Of a stretch of DNA of 64,000 bases, positions 15,716 to 61,976 are shown one piece after another. Made by a program: the position numbers and the translations under genes. The notes below the pieces were generated by a model. That model was not told where the DNA came from. It made no database searches and was given only the letters and a program-made list of their open reading frames with translations. Source of the DNA: Scylla paramamosain (Eukaryota > Arthropoda > Malacostraca > Decapoda > Portunidae); contig NC_087152.1 in the NCBI RefSeq assembly GCF_035594125.1, positions 8,496,001 through 8,560,000 on the forward strand, in the 5' to 3' direction. How positions within the stretch are numbered: the stretch's first letter is position 1; each line of letters starts with the position of its first letter.

Positions 15716-16147
15716 CAAAACAGTTAATATTTTTCAGTGTTTTTCATTTTTGATAAGTTAAAATGGGTAGACATTTCAATGGTTTTAATGGTGTCAAGAT
15801 TTCATGATTTTCCGTTTTTTTTTTTTTTTTTATATATATTTATTATTATTCAGGTTTTAAATGTTTTGATATTCACTGTATTAGTTAAAGTATATGACAA
15901 GTCAGAATATATAAAGCAAACGAGTCTAGGTTATTTTTTCTGATGGTCATTTTGAAAAAGAACGATGTAAATAAACGGACCCCAGTAATGTCATCACTGG
16001 GGTCGAGGAAGGCGCAAAGCCGAAAGTTGAGAATCGTTCTATATAAAGATCACCTTCCTTTAAGTCAACCGCCGCCCTTCATATGGAAGCTTTCTACATG
16101 CCATTAATTTAATCCTCCAAAAATCAGAAGAGGTGGAAGGCCAAGTG

Positions 16148-16148
<1 letters not shown>

Positions 16149-16227
<79 letters not shown>
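16149..16227. repeat. (GA)n microsatellite
   Basis: About 78 nt of pure GA, embedded in the right arm of the inverted-arm element. Confidence 0.95.
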
Positions 16228-16228
<1 letters not shown>

Positions 16229-16854
16229 GCACTTTGTAGCTTGAATTTACGTTTCTCTGCACCTGTTCCAGAGCAGCCTACAATATCCTGGACACTTGAC
16301 TTATCCTATATTCTCAACCCTACTGGGCTAACAGGTATTGAACTATCTTCTTCGGTGTAAGGAAGGATTGTTTCTTTTCAAAGAATGTATCAATACATGT
16401 CTTAATAGTGTCCATAACATCTAGTTACTCAAAAGCAATACTGGATTCAGTTTAAGGGAGTAACAATACATTGTTGAATATTGGAAGAAAAAATCACACA
16501 AAATAAATGTCTTCACTTAATAATAATACTGTATTCATTAAAATAAATATTTTCAACAATTTAAAATGACATAAAATGAAAGAAAATAAATTATATACAG
16601 AAGATGATATACAATAATTTACAAGACTTCAAACCAGCAAATCATAACTCCCAAACATAACTTGTCAGCACATTAAATATTAAATAACACTTCTAGGATA
16701 GTGAATGATGGTTCAAGCACAGCTGAACTAGTCACAATTCAACCAGTAGACTTGAGGAAAATAATAATATAAAAATGATGATGATAAATTAACCAGAGTA
16801 CTTTTGTGTCCACTGATACAAATTATTTTACTACAAAAATGCATTTCCCAATAA

Positions 16855-16975
16855 AGTGGTTCAACTGTCGCTAGTTCAGTTTTCCATTGGTTGAATTGCC
16901 ACTGGTTCTAATGTTCACTGGTTGATATTATTTGTCCACTGGTTTAATTGTCCATTGGTTCAATTGCTCAATCAA
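16855..16975. repeat. Degenerate short tandem repeat, unit about 20 nt
   Basis: Variants of tccactggtttaattg and tccattggttcaattg recur about six times. Confidence 0.6.
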
Positions 16976-16996
16976 CATGTCTGACACTGGCTTGAA

Positions 16997-17103
<107 letters not shown>

Positions 17104-17239
17104 ACACAGCAAAAGCTACTGTGTAATAGATGAATATTTTTCAAACATAAAAACTTCTTTGTGCAAATATCTTGATAGTAGTCACTCACTCATCAGTACT
17201 CATGGTCATGCTACTCACTCACCAAACATGACTGATCAC

Positions 17240-18060
17240 CTGTCAATAATGAGGAAACACCTTGTCTTTTATGTATAAGGGAGAGTTAATGTATTCTCTT
17301 GTCTGTGTTAGGAGTTACTGCTGTACTGCCTGTTTGTGGGGAGAGTCACTGTTCAGCCTTGTCTTCTGTTGTTTGTGTAAAAGAAAGGAGAGTCAGTATG
17401 TATGTACCTTGTCTCGTCTGGGTGAGGGAAAGTTAACTGTTATCTTATGTCGTCCTGCCTTGGCTGACAGAAGGGGAGTTACTACCTTATTTTGTCTGTA
17501 TGAGGCAAAGTTACTGTCAGGTCTGTGTGAGGTAGAGTTGCTGTCTCATCTTGTCTGTTTGAAGGAAGGTTAATCATGAGTTGTTTGGCTATGGAAATTT
17601 GCTGGCTTATCTTGTCTTTGTCTTCTTATTTGGCATGTCAATGAGGATTTGCTTATTTTGTACTGGCAGAGGACAAAATGTATCATCTGTTCTGTATAGT
17701 GTTAGGACCAATTGTCTTTCTAGTTAAGCACAGTTACTCATTATACAACTTATTTTGAATTGTATGGGTATATTGTGCAAAAAGATAGCTAATCTTGTTT
17801 TCTACAAGGGAATATTTTACTAGGCTACTGTAAGGGAAGGCATGTCTTGCCTTGTGAAGAAAAGATACTTTTTTGTGTACAAGAAGGTCTTTGGTTGTCT
17901 GGTAGAGGAAGAAAGCTTGAATTTGTTTTGCACAAGGCAGGAGGAATCAAGTGTTGTCTGTTTTGTTGTTGCCTGTTTTATCTCATATGAAGGAAAGCTT
18001 GTCTTGTTTGGTAATGAGGAGAGACCATTTTTATCAAATTCCTAAACAGTTAATATGGTG
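17240..18060. repeat. Decayed minisatellite in the predicted PHKG 3' UTR
   Basis: Units of roughly 45-55 nt built on a core like cttgtctgtntgaggnaagagttactgt recur with heavy divergence across about 800 nt. The block ends about 25 nt from the PHKG stop codon, so it would form the proximal 3' UTR on the minus strand. No polyadenylation signal could be assigned with confidence. Confidence 0.55.
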
Positions 18061-18084
18061 CTATTTTGTATGGAGAGAACACTG

Positions 18085-42619
<24,535 letters not shown>

Positions 42620-43739
42620 GGTTGCTCACTCTGCAACACCATAAGAGATTAGCATCTTTACTACTCTCTCCTAATTCCACATTTTATGTAGAAACACTAC
42701 TCAGAACCAGTTATATTGTCACAGACTGCACAATTTAGCTCCGAAGAGCAATAAGTGAAGCATTCTTATATTATTGCTCTGTATCCATGAACTGTTAATG
42801 CCCTAAATATGTAAGATGACATATTATTACAAAAACAGACCATATATAAATACTAGTCATTGCCAAAAATCTAAAGCCACAACTTGAAAACATCTAGTAA
42901 AATCCATACATCTAATTTCAGGTTTCTCCTTTACTATAACACTCATTATGGATTTTACTTTATTATCCCTTGCTATGCTATGAAGGGTATTCATAAATGT
43001 AATTTAATGCCACTTGATAATCTAAACTTTTATTCTATGCAATTATATAAGAAAATTTTAGAAGTTATAGAATGGCACTGAATTTTGTACAGAAATTACT
43101 TTTATTTTTACATTATACCACACCGGCGTTAGCATCAGCTATTCCAGCACCTAAGACCGACAGTATCTTTCTCTTAATTTATAACCATGGTATATCATCT
43201 AAACTCCTTTTCGTTCCCACATTATCTAAAAGTATCCTAACTACTCTAAGGAATCTGTGTGATTCCACTCAGAATAATGTACAATGGGACTGAGCTGATA
43301 TCACCCCTGACCAATCAGAATGAGTGTTGTGCAAATGTAGATTAAATTCTGGGATGAGATGAATAACCAAAAAAGTTTGAAATCACTTAATGTAACGGCA
43401 AATATTTCATCTGACGTTCACTCAACCATCTGTATTTTTCTATCATTACAAATTCTGGAGATTAGGTATGATCATATATGAAACTGATATGTTAACCAAT
43501 GAACTACCAATAAAAGCGCATAGAACCATACTCATCGACTGTTAACGGCACAATATTACTGTCTCGTATAAAGAATGACGACACAGACCTTGAGATAAAT
43601 TTGTAAACAACGAAAAGTATCCCGAAGCGATATCCTCGTGGGATTTCCACTAATCACTACCCTTTTGCTTCACTCGGCTCTTAACACACCTCAAGCCCAC
43701 ACTTACTGATGGAAATGACAATGCTGACATACTCTTGGC

Positions 43740-43860
43740 TATTACATAACCTCACCTTCACTTAGCGTGTCTCACCTTCAGCACTGACCTCACCCACTCA
43801 CCTTCACGGCCGCTAAGCCCTCACAGTATGCAGGAGTCCCAGTACATGATGGTATGCCAC
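43740..43860 (-). promoter_or_regulatory. Candidate PHKG first exon and promoter area
   Basis: The coding start exon is preceded by an acceptor (gtgttgcag, then agtgagcaaccATG), so a 5' UTR exon must lie upstream. On the minus strand, gccgtgaag/gtgagtggg near 43795 is a near-consensus donor. Two more (ctgaag/gtgagac and gtgaag/gtgaggt) follow within 60 nt. Exact transcription start is not determinable here. Confidence 0.35.
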
Positions 43861-44090
43861 TTATGTAATGCCCGAAGAGGCATGTAATTCAAATTAACCG
43901 TCATCTTTTATGTCTAACTATAATTCAATGTGATTAAGAGGAAGTACATGAGTTTCTTTGCCTAATATAACGTTAATCTAATGCCTCTCCTGATTTTTCT
44001 TCGGGTCCTACGGTTTGTTTACATCTGAATGTCTTGATTTTGATCAAAGAATGATCCTTGACTTTGATCCTACCATGACACAAGCAAAAT

Positions 44091-44232
44091 ATGATTGATT
44101 GATTGAGAGGTTTATTGTTGTATATATATAAAAAAAAAGTATAACAAAGGAGAAGGGCAGAGCTTGCCAGCCCCCCCATGGGCACATGATAGAGTAAAAT
44201 ACGAGTACCTACACAGGAAGGAAATTGCACAT
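44091..44232 (-). mobile_element. 3' tail of a LINE or SINE
   Basis: On the minus strand it ends caacaataaacctctcaatc followed by (AATC)n. This looks like the 3' end of a CR1/RTE-like or derived short element whose tail is a simple repeat. No coding part is visible. Confidence 0.45.
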
Positions 44233-44444
44233 TAAGTCTTAAAGTCTATAAAAAATTAATTAAATAAATTAATTAAAATCTATATCGACTGAACCAATGG
44301 GTAGCCAACCAGATGAAATCAGGTGATTGATATGCATAAACAGTAACAAGTAGCTAACTAATCACAGTCTGTATAGTGCCACATTCAGTAGTATACCTGA
44401 AGACGGTGAAGGGCCGATGAAAGACGGGGTAAAACACAAAAATG

Positions 44445-44590
44445 CCGGGTGTAAAACAAATTTCTGCAGATATTGCTAGAAGTGAAAGCTCAAGCTATTC
44501 AAAATAGATCTTCTATGCACATTTAAATTTTGACGGCATTTAGCCGTGTCATGAAACTCAACTATGGGCGTGCGACGTATTCACAACAGC
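44445..44590 (+). mobile_element. Solitary TIR of the long-TIR mariner-type family
   Basis: gggtgtaaaacaaatttctg then cagatattgctagaagtgaa matches the left TIR of 34470-35602 with scattered changes for about 130 nt. I cannot find the matching right end. Confidence 0.55.
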
Positions 44591-44772
44591 TTGTTACATT
44601 ATGCCACACTCATTCCCATTCCCTGTTGCCTCACAGAGATACATTGTCACAGTCATTCCCATTACCTGCTGCATCACACAGTTTGCAATAAATACTCAAA
44701 AGATTCATTAGGCATGATTTACTCTGTGAAGCTGAAGCCGTGCTGCCTGGTACTCTATTACACATATATATA

Positions 44773-44773
<1 letters not shown>

Positions 44774-44856
<83 letters not shown>

Positions 44857-44868
44857 CATCATCATTAT
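44774..44868. repeat. (CT)n followed by (ATC)n
   Basis: About 76 nt of CT passing into six imperfect ATC units. Confidence 0.95.
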
Positions 44869-45124
44869 CATCTCATCTTATAAATGTATAATATTATATT
44901 AACTTGTGACATCTCATTCTACAGTATTTTACTAACCTGTAATACCTCATTTTTTTCAGTATTATTCTATAATCTATTAACCAATAATACACACTAGCTG
45001 TTCCTATCTCAATATGGCACACAACTCAGTCATTATTATTAGTACAGCTTGGTCTAGTACTGAAATCTTGCTGACTGGCGTACGTACCTGCAAATCCGTG
45101 CTGCCCTTATATTAATTTGAAATA

Positions 45125-45612
45125 CAGTAAAATCCCTCTTATCCGGCATCAACGGTCGACATGCCGGATACTTGAATAGAAGTGAAATTCCGCCGACATG
45201 CCGGATACTTGAATATTGTCGGATACTTGAATAGAAGTGAAATTATGTCCACAATCACCACCCTACACTCACGCATCTTACCATAACAAAGATCAGCTGA
45301 TCTGATCAGCTGCTTAAGTGTAAGCACAACATGCTTCCTCTTTTCTACAACTTTAGGCATGATGAAGGCATCAGGCAATAAACAGTGCACACGCGGGACT
45401 GAGTCACTGAGTAAACACAGTGCAGTGGGCCGCGGTTGGCGCGAAGCAGTGCGCTCTGGTGGCGAGGGGACAAATTATGCCTCGCACGGGAATTTTAATC
45501 GATTTTATGAGTACACATTAATTTTTTTTATTGATTTTAAGGCTCGGGGAAAAATGTGCCGGATACTTGAAGCTGCCGGTTACTCGAATGCCGGATGAGA
45601 GGGATTTTACTG
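45125..45612 (-). mobile_element. pogo/Tigger-type element, internally deleted (488 bp)
   Basis: Same TIRs as 38050-38503, TA on both sides, opposite orientation. The minus-strand ORF reads MPKVVEKRKHVVLTLKQ and then continues past the deletion point as LIRSADLCYGKMRECRVV, so here the first codons run on without the stop seen in the other copy. About 60 nt near the left end (atgccggatacttgaataga) are duplicated. Confidence 0.75.
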
Positions 45613-45661
45613 TAACCTCTGCCTGCCCATACATATATGTCAAAAAAGGGTAGCCAACCAT

Positions 45662-45665
<4 letters not shown>

Positions 45666-45704
<39 letters not shown>

Positions 45705-45735
45705 TCTTCTTCTTCTTCTTCTTCTTCTTCTTCTT
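45666..45735. repeat. (CT)n followed by (CTT)n
   Basis: About 35 nt of CT changing to about 12 CTT units. Confidence 0.95.
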
Positions 45736-45989
45736 TACATACCTGTAGAATATATGAAACCACAACCTCTAAAGCGGATATCACATTAGAGCGAATTTCC
45801 GTCGATTGTCGACACCATGGTCGGCACCAAAGGAGACCGCTCACTGAAGTCGCCACTTGTGTTAACTTCGTATCTTATTCGTAGCCATTAAAAAAAAAAT
45901 AGAAACAGAGGGAGGGAGCAGCTATTCTGCATGTTAGTCGTTAAGAATTTTAATATTATATCTGACAATTTTTTTTTATTTCATCTGTG

Positions 45990-46260
45990 GAAGAGCAAAT
46001 ATTTTAGAAAGGCCAGCAATCTCTTGATGACGTCACATGTCAAGTGTAAACACGAAACAGCCGGATGAGTGGCGGGAAGGAGGACGAGTGTGCCGTGTTG
46101 AATTTACACTGACAACTGGCCCTGGGTGGCACAGCCTTTGATTTGTCTATCAGACGTTTGTCTGTCATAACAGTCATCTTTTATTGCCTTCACTCAATCC
46201 CTTAAGAAGACGGAATAACTGTATCAAGACGTCGCTTAGGTTCGTAGTTGTAACCTTATT
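45990..46260. promoter_or_regulatory. Possible promoter with palindromic CRE
   Basis: TGACGTCA at 46028-46035 is a perfect CRE/ATF site in a CpG-richer, unique stretch between PHKG and POLK. It is a candidate for the POLK promoter or a PHKG enhancer, but I could not connect it to either by splice sites. Confidence 0.25.
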
Positions 46261-46599
46261 GCAATATCATGTATATGTACTACGTATGTGTTCTGTTTGG
46301 AACTGAGGACCTAATTTTACAGGACTCAAGCTAAGATATAGGGATAATATGAAAGTAACTTAAGTGTTTTGACCCATGGTTAATACCAACGCTTATCTGT
46401 AACATGATGAACGGTAACAATGACACGGTAAAAATAACACGAGTGAAAAATAGGTAAAAATGACACAATAATGTTACATCCAGAACTTTGGAACTTAGTT
46501 TTTCAAAGTACCATGAATGGCTATCCCAATAACTCCTGAATCAGTAACTAAACCAGTATCTTGAGACCAGCTATTTCAGCCTCAAAATGTATCAGCAAC

Positions 46600-47982
46600 A
46601 TGAAGAGAAAAGCAGCAGAAACAGAAGATAAACCTAGCCAAATAAATAGATAAGCTGGATGACTTATCAGCTGAAGATAAGGCGTTACTTCCAAGCGAGG
46701 ACATCATAAAGAGAACTTTGTGTAACCAAAGGTTAAAAAAACTATTCACAAGTACCAAAATGATTTGAGGATCTCAAACTTACTGAAAAATGGACAACTA
46801 ATGCAGCTCCTGGAGGTCCCGGGATGGTGTCATGCCGTGACTCCCCGAGTGATGTGAAAAACCTCCTTGAGATTTGGTTACTGGGGAAGTCTACCTCCTA
46901 GTGGCGCCCGCTGGAAACGTAGGAACAAGCCTTATGGATTGGGCCTACGGCTAAAGTGCTTCCCCGCGAGATGAATGTGAGGCGGGGAGTTGGACAAATA
47001 TTCCATCCTCCCTTCTCAATGAACGTTCATAGAGTAATGGGGTTCCGCCAGGCTTCGGAGCCTAGAACAGTTTCACTGATCCGGAGTCCTTCTGCTCCTT
47101 CGAGTTCTCTATCTCGTTGGGGTGGTAGGCTGTCAGGGTGATTTGCCGAGTCGGTGGGTCAAACCCACTTACCCTCGACAGCGGTAGTCACTCTGGCGTT
47201 TCCGGGATGATGGCCCACTGGTGGGGGGGGGGTTGTGCTCTTCCTGCCTTCAAATACCAGTGGGTTTATAGGCTTTGATAATGGGGTACATGGTGCGGAT
47301 GCGGTACCAGTCCCCCCCGGGTCCAAGGGGCGGGGCATAGAGCCTCTGTGCTCGTCTTAAGGACCCAGGGCATCCTAGCAGAGCTCGTAGTCTGTGAGCT
47401 GATGTTTCGTGCTGCGGCGGGCCTAGTAGCTCAGGTAGCCAACCGCCTGGCTGAGGGTGGCGTCCTCAGAACCGGAATCCTGTCGGGGGCGACTTCGGCA
47501 TGTAGGTTTTGCATCACCTGTGCCGTTGAAGACGGTAGATGTGAGTAGTGCTGGCTCTGCCCACTACCCTGTCGTCCCCCCAAAGGGGTTGTCCTGGCCG
47601 CTTGCTATCGGCTGCTTGGTCACCAAGTGCGGGTAAACGGCGGTCGGACAAAGCATGACAATGAATCAGACACTGGCAACCACATCATTGTGTTTGGTTC
47701 TGATTAATCACTGCAGTTACTTGCTTCAGCTGATACATGGCTGATGGATGGCAACTATGCAATGGCTCCACTTGGATTTCTACAGCTTTATGTAATATGC
47801 ATCTCAGTTGGTAATGCTGGAGTTTCTACTGTTTTTGCTTGTCTGCAGACTAAAATGCAAGGTACATATGAAACCCTGTTGCAAGCAGTCATGGATTGCT
47901 GCCACAAGATTGAGCTTTATCCAGACCCAACAAACATAATTGTTGACTTTGAGCAGACAGTCATCCAAAATATCAACATTGG

Positions 47983-47985
<3 letters not shown>
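46600..47985 (+). pseudogene. MULE transposase-domain fossil, split by an insert
   Basis: The left part (46600-46805) shows an MKRKAAETED-like start and a later LPSEDIIKRTLCNQRLKKL. The right part (47655-47985) reads HDNESDTGNHIIVFGSD, stop, SLQLLASADTWLMDGNYAMA, and later LLQAVMDCCHKIELYPDPTN and IIVDFEQTVIQNI. This is the start of the MULE transposase core (DGxF ... VDFE). Stops and the GC-rich block at about 46806-47654 disrupt it, and the right end is cut by a LINE. Confidence 0.7.
46806..47654. mobile_element. GC-rich insert of about 850 bp within the MULE fossil
   Basis: Much higher GC than its surroundings, with sharp edges where the MULE reading resumes. Two short plus-strand ORFs (46956-47141, 47348-47548) show no domain. 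Its last 33 nt contain ACCAAGTGCGGGTAAACGGC plus gg, which differs at one position from a near-universal 28S rRNA segment close to the R2 target. Probably a non-autonomous retroelement or a 5' piece of an R2-like element. The family is not established. Confidence 0.45.
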
Positions 47986-50760
<2,775 letters not shown>

Positions 50761-51189
50761 TAAAAAAATATAATTAAAATGATTGGATAGAGTTGACATT
50801 TACATGTACAAAATGGAGAGAGTGAAAAGAGGTTGTTTGTCCATGCATGTCTTGGATTGGCAGAACCCTGGGTTACATTGGTACTGGTAGTGGCTAGATG
50901 AATAGGAGCAGCTTGAGAGTCAGATGAGGCTTGGGTGTGATTATCATTTGCATTTGTTGTGTGAGTATTTCGGGATGTGGCATTTGATGAATGCCTCTTA
51001 AGTAGTTCCTGCCACTGCTGATAAGTTAGGTCCCTGGAAATATAAACATGATCAAAAATTGAATTTTTAAGTGACTTGTGTTAAGAAAGGTTTTCCTGGT
51101 AAACCAACTCGGACTATTTTGCAGTACCAACTTGGACCATCAACTACAACTTTATTGTACATATAGTAATTTTAATGTATATATATGAT

Positions 51190-51400
51190 CTGTCTCATTC
51201 AGGTTGCTTCTTTTCACACCTTGTGACACTGTTGTATTCAGTTTGTTTCTTTTCAAACCTTGTGATACTTTCACATTCAGCTCGTTTGCATTCAGCTTAT
51301 TTCTTTTCAAATGGGTTGAGTTGACAATGGGTGGAGTAACACTTGCATTCAGCTTATTTCTTTTCAAATGGGTTGAGTTGACAATGGGTCGAGTTGACCG
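51190..51400. repeat. Tandem repeat, four to five units of about 45 nt
   Basis: ttcagnttntttcttttcaa plus variants recurs. The last two units are nearly identical, with gggttgagttgacaatgggt. On the minus strand it translates to repeated LKRNKLN segments, but a coding role is not supported. Confidence 0.7.
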
Positions 51401-52089
51401 GCATTCATGCCAAAAGAGCAGTGCTGGGATGATTGATTTTGAAAAGAACAGTGCACTTTGGACATGGCCAGTGACAGTTCATGTTACATTACCTGTACAA
51501 GTGGTGGTCATGCTTCATGATGTAGCAATTTGGAAACCTCTTTTTATTTGATTGAAGGTTGAGTACAATAAACAGCATGTAAGTATGGTTGTCCCTGTGT
51601 CTCAGATTTCAATATTTAAAGCACCTTATCTAAATTTATCTGTCAAAAATTAATAATAGCAACAAAAATCCTTAAAAATTACCACCTGGGACTGAGCCAG
51701 TGTCTGATTTTATGTATTTTCTGGCAGCAACACCAATGAAAAAAAAAAAAAGAATTTTAGCTGTCTTTTAAGGCATGGCCCTGAAAATTTTTGTTAAAAT
51801 TAGAATAATTGTCAAAATGTTATGGTCTTGAAATACCTGCCATATCTTAGGGTTATACTGGACTTTTAAAAGATTATTATGATAAATCACATGTATGAAG
51901 TCATTGCAGTGATACTACAAATATTCTTTGACATTTTTACATTTGTCAGGGTCATTGAGTTAAAAAAAACTTGCATGTAGTTATAGCAATTTTTCAATGA
52001 TCAACTGAAAGGGTAGAAAAAGAAAGTCTTACCTTTTTGAGATGTGCTTTTAAATCTGCAAGTAAACATAATGTGTACTGTTTCACAGT

Positions 52090-58887
<6,798 letters not shown>

Positions 58888-59423
58888 TAATAAGGTGTAT
58901 AGTTTATTCTTGTTTCTGCTGTTATCAAATTTGTGTTTTAGAAAAGAATTGGTTCTATGGTAGATGCTAGTACAGTAAATGATGACACTCTATAGAGGTA
59001 AAGTGAATATTAAGATGTCTAATTATTGGTAAAGAGTTTGTACCTATTTTGGCTTTCACTTGAAAGAATAGTAAGGCTTAAAGAATTTCTATAAATATCT
59101 ACTTATGAAAATGGCTAAAACATCTTGTTCTATTTCAGAAAGTGGTTTAGTCTACTCAGATTTGCTAAGCACTGTAGTAATGAATTCAAAGTATTTTACT
59201 GATGACCTTTATATTATGCTAAGAAGATACATATGTATTAGTGACCTTTATATTATGCTAAGAAGATACATACACTAAATTTTGAATAATTTAGTACATA
59301 TATGTATATATTGCAGTATATGTATATATTATAAAATTAACTAACTTGCATAAATTTTTACTTTATACAGTATGAAGATCTACTTTTGAATCTGTCCAGG
59401 CTGGCAGTCCCACATGGGATGGC

Positions 59424-59458
<35 letters not shown>

Positions 59459-61940
59459 ATAGGCCTGTTGACTCTTGGTGGAAGAGGACAGTCTTGTGGT
59501 CCACCTTATTATACCCCAGGAGTCCAGGCACAGCACAGCTGGCCATGCACATTAATATCAACACTCAGCAGCATATGCTGGTTTATCCATGCCACTTCAT
59601 AATGAGACTGTTCCCTATCCTGCACCTACTCCATACCCCAATCCTGAGACCACAGCAAATGCAGGGTGTGCCCACAACCCCTGCTAGGGGTCTATATATT
59701 ATGTTCTTCCATTAATTTATATCCATCTTCAGAAATAATGCTAGCTCAAAACTGATCATATGAGGAAGAAAATATATAGAGACTTGTTTCTCATTACTTA
59801 TGTTGGTGCATCCAGACATCAGCCTCACTATATGTTGCAGTTATCATTGTATTTGGAACTAGTCATGACAAAAATATAAAACATTGTGCAACTGCCAGAA
59901 ATGTGATAACAGATGTGATGCACTGCAGGGATTCCTTTCCAGATTGGTAGAAACTTGCGGTGTGAGTTGATTTTGCTGTGATAATACAAACTTTTTTGTT
60001 ATGAAATAAATTTCTATTTTACTACCATGTTTTGCTTTGACTACTCTCTACATTACCAATAGTTACATAAAACTATGTGGTGGTGACTGGTCTTCTCCAG
60101 AAATGAAGGCTGGTGTTTTCTACCTTATCATATGCCATCTTATGAATTCTTTCTTTTAATTTTCAATCCGAGCAAGCAAGCTCAAGATGAGAAGAACACT
60201 GCTTGAGTATATACAGAATATTTTGATTGAAAACTACAAGTTTTGGCATCTTGATGGCAGCCACTGTTTAAAGCTTGGGAAAAGGTGTACTATTAGCACA
60301 TTACTAAACATATGCATTCCTTTTCCCTTACAGAATGTAATTCCTTCCCTTTCCTCACAGGATTTCACCTTATGATATGGTTACTTGTGTTTTTCATGGA
60401 TGGTAACTGGAGGTAAAAAAGTTCCAAAAATTACTTTGGTTCCTGATAGTTATTTAGTCCTTACATCTGATGCCCTCCAATATTTTATACCTCCATGTCA
60501 GGGCCTCTGTCCCCTTCTAAGGTACTCCTCAGGGATAAACATTTACCATGCCTTTAGATTAAAATCTCATTATTTCTGTATTGTTCCAAAAGGAGAGCAT
60601 GACATGAAATGAGTTGATGGTTTGTCACCCCTGATTATTATTTTTGTTTTTGTTTTTGCTTTTGTGACAGGGCAGGCAAAATTACCCAAGGAAAAATAGG
60701 GAATGTAACCTTGTAACATCATGTATAATGCCTCTTGGGATAAAGATTTTGAGTTCCTGTCATGTCAGTTTTGTGTTTTAAGTTCTTCATTGTTTTAGCG
60801 TATATACAAAATTTTTTCCAATGCAAAAATTTCATTTAATTAACTATGCCACCATATTCTTTTTAACACAGTGCTAATTACAGAAAATCTAGCTCATGTA
60901 TTGCCAGTCTTATGAACCAACAAGAATTATCATCCAGAGGAGGAGCAGCTCTTTTAATCTTTTTCTTATTTTTCTATGTTTCTTTGACTCTTCACAAGCC
61001 TTGTTAATATTGAAACTGTGCATAACATTGACTGTGAAGACTTGAGGAAAAAAAGTGTCCTGAGTCTTGCAAGAAAACTACTGCCATAACATCAAGCTGT
61101 CACTAGATAAGGCTGTTATTTTTTGCTTGTTTTTGGAGGAATAGCGTAGAAAGTAATACAAGTCCAGTCAGTTTAGGTAAAGGTGCAGATATGCTACCAT
61201 ACCTAGAAGAGTATACATACAGTTTTGAATAGATAGAATGAAAGTATTGGGTAACTGAGAACTTAACAACATATTAGTTATGTTTGATGGCATATTTTTG
61301 CATAGCTCTTTATATCTAAAAAAAAAAAAAAAAAAAAAAACTATTAGGATGTTTCATGCCAACACTAATATTAAGAAGATATGTGCTCTCTCTGCAGGTG
61401 TTTTCTGGGTAATGTACACTTTAGTATCAAAAGGAATATGTGCATCAGTAATAAATCTTAATTATTACCGATTATTCTTGAGTACTGTGGAAACTTGTTA
61501 GTGAAGAATTCTTCCCTTGCAGGCCATAAATAAAGACCATGCTTCTTTTTGTGCCCAGAGAAGAACATTATTGTACTGTAGTACTATTGCATTGTCACTG
61601 ATATCTATGTGTTTGAAGGCAGGCAGTGTCATGGTTATGCAGCATGCATAGCATTTTATGAGAGGGGGAACATATATCCACAATGGATGATGATTTCTGA
61701 CAATTGTGATATCTGATTACACAAACTGGAAAACACCTTTTTAGATGGCATATTGATGGTTTAGGCATAGAAGTGTAGTACAGGTGATCACTTGTTGCAA
61801 TACAGTGGAAATATCAATGCTCTAGATGTCAAAGACTTGAGAGAGTTAGTGGTGTGGATGTTTTTCTTTGCTCTTCCCCTCCCCCACCATCATTCATTAA
61901 GCATGTCAAGGGAAAGTACATAATTAAAATTTCAACTTAA

Positions 61941-61976
<36 letters not shown>

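Noticed and set aside
46806..47654. Hammerhead or HDV-like ribozyme in the GC-rich insert
   Set aside because: I found ctgatg and a GC-rich start but not the full conserved core. Only a covariance-model search could settle it.
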